From: a virus
Length of the DNA: 64,000 bases
Reading direction: 5' to 3' (one strand)
Virus record (IMG/VR): IMGVR_UViG_3300035661_000012
Coordinates: 90,305 to 154,304 of that record
Below, piece by piece: positions 15,419-23,891 of this stretch. A model generated the notes under the pieces. It searched no databases. It saw only the letters and a program-made list of their open reading frames with translations, and was not told where the DNA came from. The position numbers and the translations under genes are program-made. Position 1 is the stretch's first letter. The number at the start of each line of letters is the position of its first letter.

Positions 15419-16078
15419 TTACCATAATTTTATTGCTTCTTTAATTGTTTTTCCTGACATTTGTCCACTTCTTAATATGTGAGAGGCCTCAACCCATTCT
15501 TGCTCTGATTGAAATGTAATGTTATTGACACGGCGGATATCATCCATATTAACCAAATCCGTATTTCTTTCGGCATTAAACCACATATTAATAATTGTAT
15601 TTAGTTCATGTAAACCATGAATACTTCTTAATTCTCTAGTTAAAACATCTCCCCAGCACAAACGTGCATCACCATAAACATTATTTAAGCGAACTTGGTA
15701 TATTCTGGTATTTTCTCGTGGCGGATTAAAACTACTAAATATCGACGTATTAATAACTTTATACATATTATTCTCTACCCGCAAATCAAATAAGAAATAC
15801 AGATACGGATAGTGTAAATGATATTGTATATTAGAATATGTAAAATCAAGATATTGCGTATTTCTACACACTAATACCTTCATGTTTACATCTTTAACTT
15901 CATACCATACTATCCATAGAGGCATAATCATACTTGATTCTTCTTTAATACTAAATAATTGCCTAAGCTCATCTATGGAAACTATTTTAGGTTCGTAAAT
16001 ATTGGCGCTTCCTTGTTTATTGATATTGTCTATAATCGCTATACGATCATATACTGTTATATTAGCTATTTTGTTCAT
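15419..16078 (-). CDS. E2-like protein (PRTRC protein B type)
   Basis: 219 aa. The central region RIYQVRLNNVYGDARLCWGD near residue 125 resembles the conserved NV-G-CxG segment of PRTRC protein B / Prok-E2_D proteins, with Cys in the CWG step as a candidate thioester residue. It is predicted to carry an activated ubiquitin-like modifier. It overlaps the upstream gene by 17 nt. Gene order B, A, ThiF matches known PRTRC cassettes. Confidence 0.72.
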   Translation of the reverse strand: MNKIANITVYDRIAIIDNINKQGSANIYEPKIVSIDELRQLFSIKEESSMIMPLWIVWYEVKDVNMKVLVCRNTQYLDFTYSNIQYHLHYPYLYFLFDLRVENNMYKVINTSIFSSFNPPRENTRIYQVRLNNVYGDARLCWGDVLTRELRSIHGLHELNTIINMWFNAERNTDLVNMDDIRRVNNITFQSEQEWVEASHILRSGQMSGKTIKEAIKLW

Positions 16079-16697
16079 CTGATAACTCCCTGATTAAAAT
16101 CTTATGTATAAAATCCAGCGCTATGAAATATGATAATAAAGAAAAAGCAACCCTATGATTCCATATTGGAGATGAAGTAATAATAAGCGGATATCGAGTC
16201 TGCTCTTCTAATCCTGCATTTACAATTTGTATTAAGTAATTTGGTGCAGTATTATCATCGCCGATATATTTCATAAAATCATTACGCAGAACATTCCATG
16301 CTTCTGCATATTTTGCTTTACCTTCACTTGTATCAACGATATTGTAAAATGTTGATGCTATAAAATTAGTAATAAAACGTGATAGCACTAATTGTAGCTC
16401 ATAGCCCCTAGCTCGTGTTGTTGTTGCAGATGTTGAAAATGAACATCCGCCAATATTTAAGACTGTTTGATGATGAGCTGCTGAATATTGTTCAATAAGA
16501 GGATTCATATTTTCTCTATAATATTTTTCAACAGCTTTAATAATTGTAAACATTATTCTTCTGTTGTAACTTGCGGTTAATTGCCATTGGTTGCGTGTAG
16601 TAATAAATCTTTTATCTAATGCGTATTTAACCAGCAGCAATAGCCGTAAGTTTGTTGATACGTTTTGCATGTTAGCAATTACTTTGTCGTCATACAT
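16062..16697 (-). CDS. Helical protein in PRTRC-F position
   Basis: 211 aa, mostly helical, with a small loop NIGGCSFSTSATTTRARG. No direct family match by eye. Its place between the C-type and B-type genes is where PRTRC protein F stands, so a divergent F is inferred from order alone. No clear Shine-Dalgarno; its start overlaps the end of the 75-aa gene. Confidence 0.5.
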   Translation of the reverse strand: MYDDKVIANMQNVSTNLRLLLLVKYALDKRFITTRNQWQLTASYNRRIMFTIIKAVEKYYRENMNPLIEQYSAAHHQTVLNIGGCSFSTSATTTRARGYELQLVLSRFITNFIASTFYNIVDTSEGKAKYAEAWNVLRNDFMKYIGDDNTAPNYLIQIVNAGLEEQTRYPLIITSSPIWNHRVAFSLLSYFIALDFIHKILIRELSDEQNS

Positions 16698-16917
16698 AGT
16701 TTTTACTCATTTTAAATGTTGATTGAACATAACGTAATCTATCAGTAATAATATAATTGTAGTTTATTTCAAAATTAGTTAGACTTTTTGCTTCTTCCGC
16801 TGTCATTTCTGCGATTCTCCGTAATGATGGATCAGCACATAACTCATATAAGAGTTTAAGTTGAGGATTATCTTGTAATCCTGCGAATTTGGTTAAAATA
16901 TCTTGTCCGGTTAACAT
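16690..16917 (-). CDS. Hypothetical protein, 75 aa
   Basis: A small helical protein (LTGQDILTKFAGLQDNPQLK). The ATG at 16917 has GGAGATCTT upstream. It follows a terminator (16932-16962) that separates it from the C-type gene, so it may be the first gene of its own transcript or be expressed by partial readthrough. Confidence 0.55.
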   Translation of the reverse strand: MLTGQDILTKFAGLQDNPQLKLLYELCADPSLRRIAEMTAEEAKSLTNFEINYNYIITDRLRYVQSTFKMSKNYV

Positions 16918-16931
16918 AAGATCTCCGTAAT

Positions 16932-16962
16932 AAAAAAGCCCCTCCACATAACGTAGAGGGAC
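16932..16962 (-). terminator. Intrinsic terminator inside the PRTRC-like cassette
   Basis: Minus sense CCCTCTAC-GTTAT-GTGGAGGG followed by GCTTTTTTATTA. It lies right after the 62-aa C-type gene and would set its expression above that of the downstream enzymes. Confidence 0.8.
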
Positions 16963-16974
16963 TTTGGTTGTGGA

Positions 16975-17163
16975 TTATTTACCAAGTTTGCCAGCTTTCA
17001 TTTTGAAATTGATAACTTTGTTTCCAGAATCATCTGTATAAACTTCTGCTACTGTGTCATCAATTTCTGGTGCATGACCACGCAATGCAGCTTTAGCAGC
17101 ATCTACACTAATGTCACCTGGAACTGTTGCTGTCATATCAGCATATTTTACGATTGTTGCCAT
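16975..17163 (-). CDS. PRTRC protein C-like small protein, candidate ubiquitin-like modifier
   Basis: 62 aa. It resembles PRTRC protein C: an N-terminal strand, a DISVDAAKAALRGHAPEI helix with the PEI/PEL step, a strand pair, and a C-terminal AGKLGK tail comparable to the G-KG ends of the family. The size and flexible Gly-Lys tail fit a beta-grasp-type modifier, though a free di-Gly terminus is not present and JAB processing would be needed. AAGGAG precedes the ATG. A terminator follows immediately. Confidence 0.65.
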   Translation of the reverse strand: MATIVKYADMTATVPGDISVDAAKAALRGHAPEIDDTVAEVYTDDSGNKVINFKMKAGKLGK

Positions 17164-17177
17164 GGATACGTTACTCC

Positions 17178-17474
17178 TTAATTTTGTGCGTTATTAATTA
17201 ATGATTGAAATACGCTTGCTGTTAACGGTTCTCTTCTTGGTTGTTGAGATTCCGTTTGCTCACGTTGTACGTAATTATTTAAGATATCTTGGAATGTTTC
17301 CTGAGTTAAGACAAGGGTGTCATTAAGCTGATCGTTGACATTATTCAAATTGTCTTCCGACATTTGATCATTGTCGTCAAGACGATATTCTACTGTTTCA
17401 ACGCCGCTGAATTCGAGTACGCCACCTGGAACGTATAACTCAAGAACGCTTCCTTCTAATCTGAAGCTAATCAT
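17178..17474 (-). CDS. Hypothetical acidic protein, 98 aa
   Basis: A compact N-terminal beta segment (ISFRLEGSVLELYVPGGVLE) is followed by an acidic, Asn/Gln-rich linker and a C-terminal helix. CGGAGG lies 9 nt before the ATG. It could be a second small modifier or PRTRC-E analogue, but this is positional guesswork. Confidence 0.55.
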   Translation of the reverse strand: MISFRLEGSVLELYVPGGVLEFSGVETVEYRLDDNDQMSEDNLNNVNDQLNDTLVLTQETFQDILNNYVQREQTESQQPRREPLTASVFQSLINNAQN

Positions 17475-17526
17475 TTGTTACCTCCGATAATATTGGATTT
17501 GTTAATTAGATTTTTTTTACTGTATT

Positions 17527-20500
17527 TTAATAATCCACATCTTCTTCGGCGAATTCTGCCTCTTCTTCATCTATTTCTTCAATAACTGAAGATGATTCAA
17601 GAATATCGTTGATATACGGGCGAATTATTTTACAGTATCCTATTTTAGATAGATGATTATCATCTATGTTGTTTAGATTATCAACAAGGCCTGCTATATA
17701 TTCTGAATCTCCGCCTGAATGAATTCTAGAAATTGTAATTATGGTTTTATCCTCTTTCGCTAATTTCATGGCTTGTAAATATAAATCAGCATCTTCAGGA
17801 GTCATATCTAGCATATTTGTTAATATAGGCTTGATTAACTCTACTTGCTCTTCTCCAAAATTAGATAAAGCAAATACATCATAACCAGAAGCCCCACCTT
17901 CTATATGTTTAACTCCTTCAATAACCGTATCTTGCAGAATGCGCGAAGTGATATGCTGTAGGTACATCATCTTATGTTTATTGATATTACCATTAGCATA
18001 CATCCATTCAATTGCAGTATGGATTCTCCATAAGTCTACAGTCCCCATTCCTATTCTTGTTTTGGCTATTGCTGCGTCAGCTAATATATCAGCAAATTTA
18101 TCGCGTGAAATTTCATAATATTTGAATGGTTTCTCTTCAACATCTAGAAATTTCTCGTTTTTGCTAATTTCGCTTTTGATATATTGTGTTATCCAACGTT
18201 TTTCATAACCTAACAAATAGTCAGGATTAGCAGAATATTTAGCTAATTCTTGTTGAATAGATTGATGCAGAGGCACAGCAATAGGATATAAGTCGCCATC
18301 TGTATCTGATTTGTCAAGCAGGATATCTATCGTATTACGCAGAACAGCGCCGGCAGTATATTCTGGCAACACAATCTGATTGATATCCATTTTGTATTCT
18401 TTCTTAAGATATTTAGCAAACTGATTAAGCGTAAGAACTTCTCTTGTATGGAATTGAAATCGCCAAATAACTGGGTTTCTCACTCCAATTTCATAGATAC
18501 GTTTAAGACCCGTTTGCTTTTTGAATGCTTGGATTTGTTTAATGAGTCTTTGGTCAAGAACAACTGTCGTTCTTCTTGGCACATAGACACTTGCTAGTTG
18601 TTTGAGATTTCCTCCAGGTAATTCTGGGGAAGTAACTTGAGATAATGCGGCTCTTTTAGAAAATATCTCATGATTGATATAAAAGATATACTTCTTGAGA
18701 TTTTCTAAAAGCTGTTCTTTTGTCGCTTCTCGTTTGTAAAGTTTTCGAAGGGTCATTAATATAAATTGAGAAAATGTAACAAATTGCGGATAAGTAACTG
18801 TACCCGCCCCAACATATGTCATTTGCTCAATAATATTAAAGCTTGGAAATCTTATATATCTATTCTCATATTTTACATAGAATCCTTGGTTAAATGGATT
18901 AAGTAGGATATTATTAGTATTATATGAGACACTCCATGACGATGGATTAAAATAACTCCTCGATATTTTATCTTGAAAAACTGGGTCGTCCCATTGATAT
19001 ACTGGAGTTCCATCATTATATCGGTTGAAAGATCTCAATTTGAGGAGTTGCTTTAAAATTCCTTTGTTTGATCCGTTTATGTAATTGTCATAGATTAGAT
19101 TTGCGGCTTTTTCAAGATGATGATTATTTGCATTATACATATATTTCATCGTTTCTTGCATTACACGTACACCATTACTTTTACAATCATTACTAAGATC
19201 GGTAACGCCAAAACTCATAAGACCAAAGTAAACCTTATAAGTTTTGCCCATATAGACCCAGTCAACTTGTTGTAATTCTTGGCACATAATGTTGACTTCA
19301 TCTTCGGGATAATCATTAGCATTTAATGTGATAGAATCGTCTGGGCCATTTTCTGATAAAACAAAGTTTAACCAGCTCATTTTAATGCCATTGTGTCCGC
19401 TTTTAAGGGAAGTTGGACCAATGACCATCTGGACTGGTATTTTATCTTTGCCGAATTGTTTTGGTGGTATAATATATCCTAGATCCTCTCTTGGATGCGT
19501 AACACCTTTAAGTCCATAATCTGATATTAATCTAGCAACTCCCATTTTGGCTACAATCTTCACGATAATTTTATAAGAGTTGTACATGGGGATTATATCT
19601 TCGATCACTCCACCTTTGTAATTAATATCATATATAACTGCAGGGAATCCTTCGAGATCATAAGCTATTATATCACCAGGATTTAATACATCGCCTTTTT
19701 GAGCTAAAATGACATCTTTGTTGGGAGTCATAAAAGTGCGGCGAACAAAGAATTCTTTTTCGGCTAATTGCTTATTAATGAGTATCTCGCCAACGGATAA
19801 TGTAAATTTACCTAGCGGCGATTGATCTTCAGTTTTGTCTGTTGTTATTGGTATAAAAACAGTATAAGCATTAATCTTTTCTTTATTATTACTTTCAAAT
19901 AAATGATCCTGTTCTGGCTCTAATGGCTGTAATAATTCACTGGTATAGTGCAATCTTAGTCTTTCTGGCAAAGATGACTTAGGCTCATATATTGAAGTAA
20001 TTGCGTTATCTGTAGAAGAATATCCTGCGGCTTGTATTTGCTTACCAAACAAGTTACAGTAAATTCCTTCGGATAATTCATCTACGCGAATTGGATCATT
20101 AAATAGCTTAGAATATTTCCTAATATCTTCTTCGGATTTTGGAATAGCGGATTCCCATAATGCTCTACCAATACAATCGTAATATTCCTTTTTATTATTC
20201 TTTTGTCTGAATGTTTTTACTATGCGAATACGATGCTCAATTTTTAGACGATTATTATAACTGACAGGCTCTATTTTCATTAAGCCATCCAAAACTTTAG
20301 AAACATCTTTTCTAAGGAATTTATGATGTATATATTTATAGTCAGATCGCCTGAAATATTCTAGTCTATCCATTACAACAAGGATTAGCATTTTATCTAC
20401 ATCAAGAATGCATTCATCGTCGTCTAAATAGAAATATGGAGATAAACGAATATCGTCTGCTGTCAATTTTGGAATGATAACTGGAGAATTAAACTGATTA

Positions 20501-20619
20501 TTAAAAATTAACTCATAATGATCTCCGTTACGCATACGGAATAAAGATCCCGCATAAAAATTTAATACATTATCCAAGCTATTAATTTTATCTAAACGTT
20601 CGAGTATTTTTTTATACAT
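17527..20619 (-). CDS. Multisubunit-type RNA polymerase-like protein (beta and beta' signatures fused)
   Basis: 1030 aa. Near residue 400, KIPVQMVIGPTSLKSGHNG aligns with the beta-subunit PVDIVLNPLGVPSRMNxGQ block. Near residue 725, NPVIWRFQFH matches the beta' RAPTLHRLGIQAF step. Near residue 780, DKSDTDGDLYPIAVPLHQSI matches NADFDGDQMAVHVPL, with the DxDGD metal-binding aspartates intact. A C-terminal IGMGT helix follows about 90 residues later. Both double-psi barrels thus appear in one chain, as in YonO/QDE-1-like enzymes. The C-terminus is very acidic. It shares a few bases with the upstream gene. Confidence 0.75.
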   Translation of the reverse strand: MYKKILERLDKINSLDNVLNFYAGSLFRMRNGDHYELIFNNQFNSPVIIPKLTADDIRLSPYFYLDDDECILDVDKMLILVVMDRLEYFRRSDYKYIHHKFLRKDVSKVLDGLMKIEPVSYNNRLKIEHRIRIVKTFRQKNNKKEYYDCIGRALWESAIPKSEEDIRKYSKLFNDPIRVDELSEGIYCNLFGKQIQAAGYSSTDNAITSIYEPKSSLPERLRLHYTSELLQPLEPEQDHLFESNNKEKINAYTVFIPITTDKTEDQSPLGKFTLSVGEILINKQLAEKEFFVRRTFMTPNKDVILAQKGDVLNPGDIIAYDLEGFPAVIYDINYKGGVIEDIIPMYNSYKIIVKIVAKMGVARLISDYGLKGVTHPREDLGYIIPPKQFGKDKIPVQMVIGPTSLKSGHNGIKMSWLNFVLSENGPDDSITLNANDYPEDEVNIMCQELQQVDWVYMGKTYKVYFGLMSFGVTDLSNDCKSNGVRVMQETMKYMYNANNHHLEKAANLIYDNYINGSNKGILKQLLKLRSFNRYNDGTPVYQWDDPVFQDKISRSYFNPSSWSVSYNTNNILLNPFNQGFYVKYENRYIRFPSFNIIEQMTYVGAGTVTYPQFVTFSQFILMTLRKLYKREATKEQLLENLKKYIFYINHEIFSKRAALSQVTSPELPGGNLKQLASVYVPRRTTVVLDQRLIKQIQAFKKQTGLKRIYEIGVRNPVIWRFQFHTREVLTLNQFAKYLKKEYKMDINQIVLPEYTAGAVLRNTIDILLDKSDTDGDLYPIAVPLHQSIQQELAKYSANPDYLLGYEKRWITQYIKSEISKNEKFLDVEEKPFKYYEISRDKFADILADAAIAKTRIGMGTVDLWRIHTAIEWMYANGNINKHKMMYLQHITSRILQDTVIEGVKHIEGGASGYDVFALSNFGEEQVELIKPILTNMLDMTPEDADLYLQAMKLAKEDKTIITISRIHSGGDSEYIAGLVDNLNNIDDNHLSKIGYCKIIRPYINDILESSSVIEEIDEEEAEFAEEDVDY

Positions 20620-20995
20620 TTAGACTCCTCAAAGCATTTTGAATTATTTTTATAAATTCATAGGATACTAGTCCAGAATATTCACGATCAATAATTACAT
20701 CCTTATGCGTGTATTTGCCAGAGAATTTGTTGTTGAATAGATTAGAAAAATAGTCGGCATTTGTTCCGAGAAATATAAACGAACCAACAAATCCGGCTTG
20801 TATTTGAGCATTACTGAAAGCTTTCGTAACAACATTATTGTTGCGGTATTCGAAAGTTAAGCCTTTGAATACGATCAAATGTCCTATAGTTTCTCCATTG
20901 CCATATTCGTTTAGAATAGGAGTGATAATTTTAACGGCCTTGCTATCCTTAATAAATGGAGCTATAAGTTTTACTTTGTCTCCCTCGACGATCAT
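20612..20995 (-). CDS. Hypothetical protein, 127 aa
   Basis: A beta-rich N-terminus (VKLIAPFIKDSKAVKIITPI), with no cysteine motif or membrane segment. AAGGAGTCATT precedes the ATG. It overlaps the RNA polymerase-like gene by 8 nt and is probably a translational lead-in. No family recognised. Confidence 0.6.
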   Translation of the reverse strand: MIVEGDKVKLIAPFIKDSKAVKIITPILNEYGNGETIGHLIVFKGLTFEYRNNNVVTKAFSNAQIQAGFVGSFIFLGTNADYFSNLFNNKFSGKYTHKDVIIDREYSGLVSYEFIKIIQNALRSLNV

Positions 20996-21014
20996 AATGA
21001 CTCCTTTAGATTAA

Positions 21015-21215
21015 TTAAATATCTTCTTCCATTGAAGGTATTTGCCCGTCAATTTCATAATCTTCTGGTTCTGGTACAGTAGAAAAGAATAAAACCATAT
21101 CCGTTTTGGTATTTTTATCTTTGAACCAAACTGCTCCTGTAGATGTAGATATATCTATTGGTTCGATATTATGGTTTTGCATAATTTTTTTAACGGCGTC
21201 TAAAAATTCTTGCAT
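21015..21215 (-). CDS. Hypothetical acidic protein, 66 aa
   Basis: MQEFLDAVKKIMQNHNIEP start with GGAG 7 nt upstream (ATG at 21215). The C-terminus is acidic (EPEDYEIDGQIPSMEEDI). A terminator lies just upstream, so it begins a new transcription unit leading into the polymerase-like gene. Confidence 0.6.
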   Translation of the reverse strand: MQEFLDAVKKIMQNHNIEPIDISTSTGAVWFKDKNTKTDMVLFFSTVPEPEDYEIDGQIPSMEEDI

Positions 21216-21240
21216 GATAATCTCCTTTGCTTTAATTAGT

Positions 21241-21269
21241 AAAACAAAGCCCCTCGCAATAAGGGGCTT
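21241..21269 (-). terminator. Intrinsic terminator
   Basis: Minus sense AAGCCCC-TTATTGCGA-GGGGCTT followed by TGTTTT. It closes the small membrane-protein transcript. Confidence 0.75.
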
Positions 21270-21291
21270 CTCCTTCGCGCAAACCAAGTTG

Positions 21292-21492
21292 TTAAACAAG
21301 TACGGCAGATACACTGGCAATAGCCTGAACGACTCTTGCAGCGATAACAAATCCGGATGCAAAGGCTGGTGATACAAGTCCGATTAAGAGAAGAGCTGCT
21401 ATTAAAAGCGCCCATTTCTTCATATTTGATGGTAATGGCCCATGAACTTGATTTACTAAGCCTTTCATTCCGAGTGTTTGTTGATTGTGCAT
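21292..21492 (-). CDS. Small membrane protein, 66 aa
   Basis: An N-terminal polar tail of about 23 residues, then MKKWALLIAALLLIGLVSPA and a second hydrophobic stretch to the end. This looks like two transmembrane helices, or a signal anchor ending in AFASG. GGAGGTTAG precedes the ATG. Location just before a terminator. It could be holin-like; size fits but evidence is thin. Confidence 0.6.
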   Translation of the reverse strand: MHNQQTLGMKGLVNQVHGPLPSNMKKWALLIAALLLIGLVSPAFASGFVIAARVVQAIASVSAVLV

Positions 21493-21515
21493 CTAACCTC
21501 CATATAGTTTGCGGG

Positions 21516-21992
21516 TTAAATGCTTATTTCTTTTATCTTTTCTATATCATCGAGATTTATTCGCTTTTGAGTCTCTACGTTTTTGATCTGTCTAATTTTT
21601 TCATCCTTGCCAAGTGATTTTATTTCATAGCCATTTTTCTCAATATTATGAAAGACCACCACTTCAAAACGTTGAGGCATAGTAAATTTATCTTCTTCGG
21701 TTTTGATAAGCACATTTATATAGAATTCGGCGTATGTAAATGGCATAAAGCCCTTATACATATCTAAGCATGGAACTAATTCTTTGATGTATTCTTTAAA
21801 TTCAGGAACTGTCAAAATTGTAGATCTTTTCTTGAATACTCCTTTAATAAATGGACCGCTATCATAATTTCCAAACGAATATATTCCCATGCTAATATTG
21901 TATTTATTCGCCAAATCCAATATCTTTGTTTCGTAACCCGGTGCAACAAGCATTCTATTAGCTAATAAGAGTGTGGTTATTTGCTGTTCCAT
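21516..21992 (-). CDS. Hypothetical protein, 158 aa
   Basis: Mixed alpha/beta with a charged C-terminal helix (NLDDIEKIKEISI). GAGG lies before the ATG. No motif recognised. It is clustered with small genes ahead of the RNA polymerase-like protein. Confidence 0.6.
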   Translation of the reverse strand: MEQQITTLLLANRMLVAPGYETKILDLANKYNISMGIYSFGNYDSGPFIKGVFKKRSTILTVPEFKEYIKELVPCLDMYKGFMPFTYAEFYINVLIKTEEDKFTMPQRFEVVVFHNIEKNGYEIKSLGKDEKIRQIKNVETQKRINLDDIEKIKEISI

Positions 21993-22024
21993 AGAGCCTC
22001 ACAAGTTTGAAATTCATTAATAAT

Positions 22025-22243
22025 TCATTTATCAAGCTCGGCTCCGCAGACTTCACATTCAAGAAAAGAAAGCGGATCATTCGGGTCCTTTTCTGTAACT
22101 ATTGGATGCGGACAAGCTTGACGTAAATCTGATAGTCTTTGATATAATGACTGCTTAGCTTTACGAGCGTTTTCATCGATTTCTCTGATTTCTGATTCGA
22201 TTTTATATCGCTCGACAAATATTTCATATGCTTTTCGTGTCAT
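22025..22243 (-). CDS. Small zinc-binding protein with coiled coil
   Basis: 72 aa. An N-terminal charged helix (KIESEIREIDENARKAKQSL) is followed by ACPHP ... CEVCGAEL, a probable single zinc site (C-H-C-C). AAGGAG precedes the ATG. Function unknown. Confidence 0.6.
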   Translation of the reverse strand: MTRKAYEIFVERYKIESEIREIDENARKAKQSLYQRLSDLRQACPHPIVTEKDPNDPLSFLECEVCGAELDK

Positions 22244-22255
22244 GGATTATCTCCT

Positions 22256-22729
22256 TTAATGTTGCGGTTCTATAAAACTTGCGTCTTTTATAATCTTCCC
22301 ATCTGCATCTTTTTTACTACCCTTAGCATCATTATGATCGCAAATTCTTTTTAATACAATTGCCGGATCCATTTCTAATTTATAGTTTGTACCAACTGAT
22401 ATGAATTGTATATCTCCAATTGCATCAACTAATGCGGATCTTGTAATTTTGCGTATTTTTGGCTCTCCTGTTGCTGGATCAATAGATGTTATTGTTAATA
22501 TATCATTCTTCATTTCTGTTTGTTTACTAGAGTGTTTATTTGCAAATTCAACAGCCATAGCTTTTGCTTCTTTATTACTATATCCGCAGAATTCAAATAA
22601 TTCTTCGGCTAGCATTCTGGTTTCTAAATAATGATCAAAATTGTCATTGTTACGGATATGATTCCATCTCATTATTCTGATAAATAAATCTTGTGATGTT
22701 TCGTTTGTATTTGTAATCTCTTGTTTCAT
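22256..22729 (-). CDS. MazG-like NTP pyrophosphohydrolase
   Basis: 157 aa. The all-alpha NTP-PPase pattern is visible: the metal-binding AEELFEF near residue 45 and VDAIGDIQFIS near residue 105. A C-terminal tail HNDAKGSKKDADGKI then SFIEPQH resembles the NxSK-DG-KGP-xxPP tail of phage PRA-PH-like enzymes. These hydrolyse NTP or dNTP to monophosphates for pool cleaning or alarmone control. GGAG precedes the ATG. Confidence 0.72.
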   Translation of the reverse strand: MKQEITNTNETSQDLFIRIMRWNHIRNNDNFDHYLETRMLAEELFEFCGYSNKEAKAMAVEFANKHSSKQTEMKNDILTITSIDPATGEPKIRKITRSALVDAIGDIQFISVGTNYKLEMDPAIVLKRICDHNDAKGSKKDADGKIIKDASFIEPQH

Positions 22730-22757
22730 GAATGCTCCATTTTATTATATTATTTAA

Positions 22758-23141
22758 TTAGCTCGTAAATAATTTTTTGGCTCTTTCTGCTCTTTCTTCA
22801 AATAAAGATTTTTGCGGCTTTTGTATTTGATCAAGAACCTCGTCTTCATTTAATTCAGGATTATCTGCAATCGCCATTACTAATGTAGCAATTAAAGAAA
22901 TCTCCTGAATTTGCATATTATCAATAACCTTTGATTTTTCATTCATATAACCGTCAACAATAACAAATTGATTTTCTAAGCCTTCAAATTTAGATGCATT
23001 TTCACGAAAGGCAATAACGTTTAAATATTTGTTATTTTTATATTTAATTCTCGCACGACACATTAATCCTTTGCTATCATTGTTTATGATATCAACGGAT
23101 TCAACTTTACCAACTATTGAGAATGACGCTTTTCCTTCCAT
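22758..23141 (-). CDS. OB-fold ssDNA-binding-like protein
   Basis: 127 aa. SFSIVGKVESVDI, KYLNVIAFRENASKFEGLEN and FVIVDGYMNEKS follow the strand pattern of SSB-type OB folds. The C-terminal tail is charged but lacks the acidic SSB tip. It is shorter and more divergent than the SSB at 47.7 kb. AGGAG precedes the ATG. Confidence 0.5.
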   Translation of the reverse strand: MEGKASFSIVGKVESVDIINNDSKGLMCRARIKYKNNKYLNVIAFRENASKFEGLENQFVIVDGYMNEKSKVIDNMQIQEISLIATLVMAIADNPELNEDEVLDQIQKPQKSLFEERAERAKKLFTS

Positions 23142-23142
23142 A

Positions 23143-23835
23143 TTAAGCTCCTATTTCTGCATTTTCTTCATCTTCTAAGACCTCGAAATCTAATTCTGGA
23201 TCGTTATCATTTGCATCATTTATAATTTCTTCTTTTATTTCTGGTTGTTTTTCTGCAAAAATGTCGCCAGCAAATTCTTTCTCCATTTCTTCATTGCGTT
23301 CAACTTTAACGATTGGTTCGTTTTCGATCGCAACTGTGTCAGCTTTCTTGCTTGTAATAACTTTGATTGTTTTGCCATTGACATCAAGATTATTTGTTAT
23401 TGTTTTATTTTTCGCAGAATGATGTATTTGCATTGTTTGAACTAATAGTTTGAAAGAGGTGAGATTGCGACATTCTGTAACATTGAAAATATTATCATAG
23501 ATCACCTGTGCGGTAACATCGCCGCCTATATTGTAAATAATAATTCCGCCCAAATAGCTTACAGCGATTGTTTTTGATATAGCATCAAAAGAAATAATCA
23601 TATTATCGTCATTGATATGGATTGGATCAATTTCTGTAACCATACCAATATATTTAGTTTGCGATGTACTGACTACGAGTTTTATGAATTCTTGGTATTT
23701 CTGTTCATCTGTATATTCCTTTTGCTTTTTGATGAACGTTCTGATGGTTTTGAGCAGATAATCCATGTAATGCATGGGCTCAAATTCTATGAAAGCCACC
23801 ATGCCATTACTGATTAGATAAATATTGCGTTTCAT
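23143..23835 (-). CDS. Hypothetical protein with acidic tail, 230 aa
   Basis: A globular N-terminal region of about 160 residues with beta strands (ISKTIAVSYLGGIIIYNIGG). A long acidic low-complexity tail follows (NDANDNDPELDFEVLEDEEN). The stop abuts the OB-fold gene. Acidic tails of this kind often interact with ssDNA-binding or replication proteins. No family recognised. Confidence 0.6.
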   Translation of the reverse strand: MKRNIYLISNGMVAFIEFEPMHYMDYLLKTIRTFIKKQKEYTDEQKYQEFIKLVVSTSQTKYIGMVTEIDPIHINDDNMIISFDAISKTIAVSYLGGIIIYNIGGDVTAQVIYDNIFNVTECRNLTSFKLLVQTMQIHHSAKNKTITNNLDVNGKTIKVITSKKADTVAIENEPIVKVERNEEMEKEFAGDIFAEKQPEIKEEIINDANDNDPELDFEVLEDEENAEIGA

Positions 23836-23891
23836 TTTATTACCTTAGCTTTGTTGTTAATTTGTTTATTTTCGCCGAAAACAATTCATGG

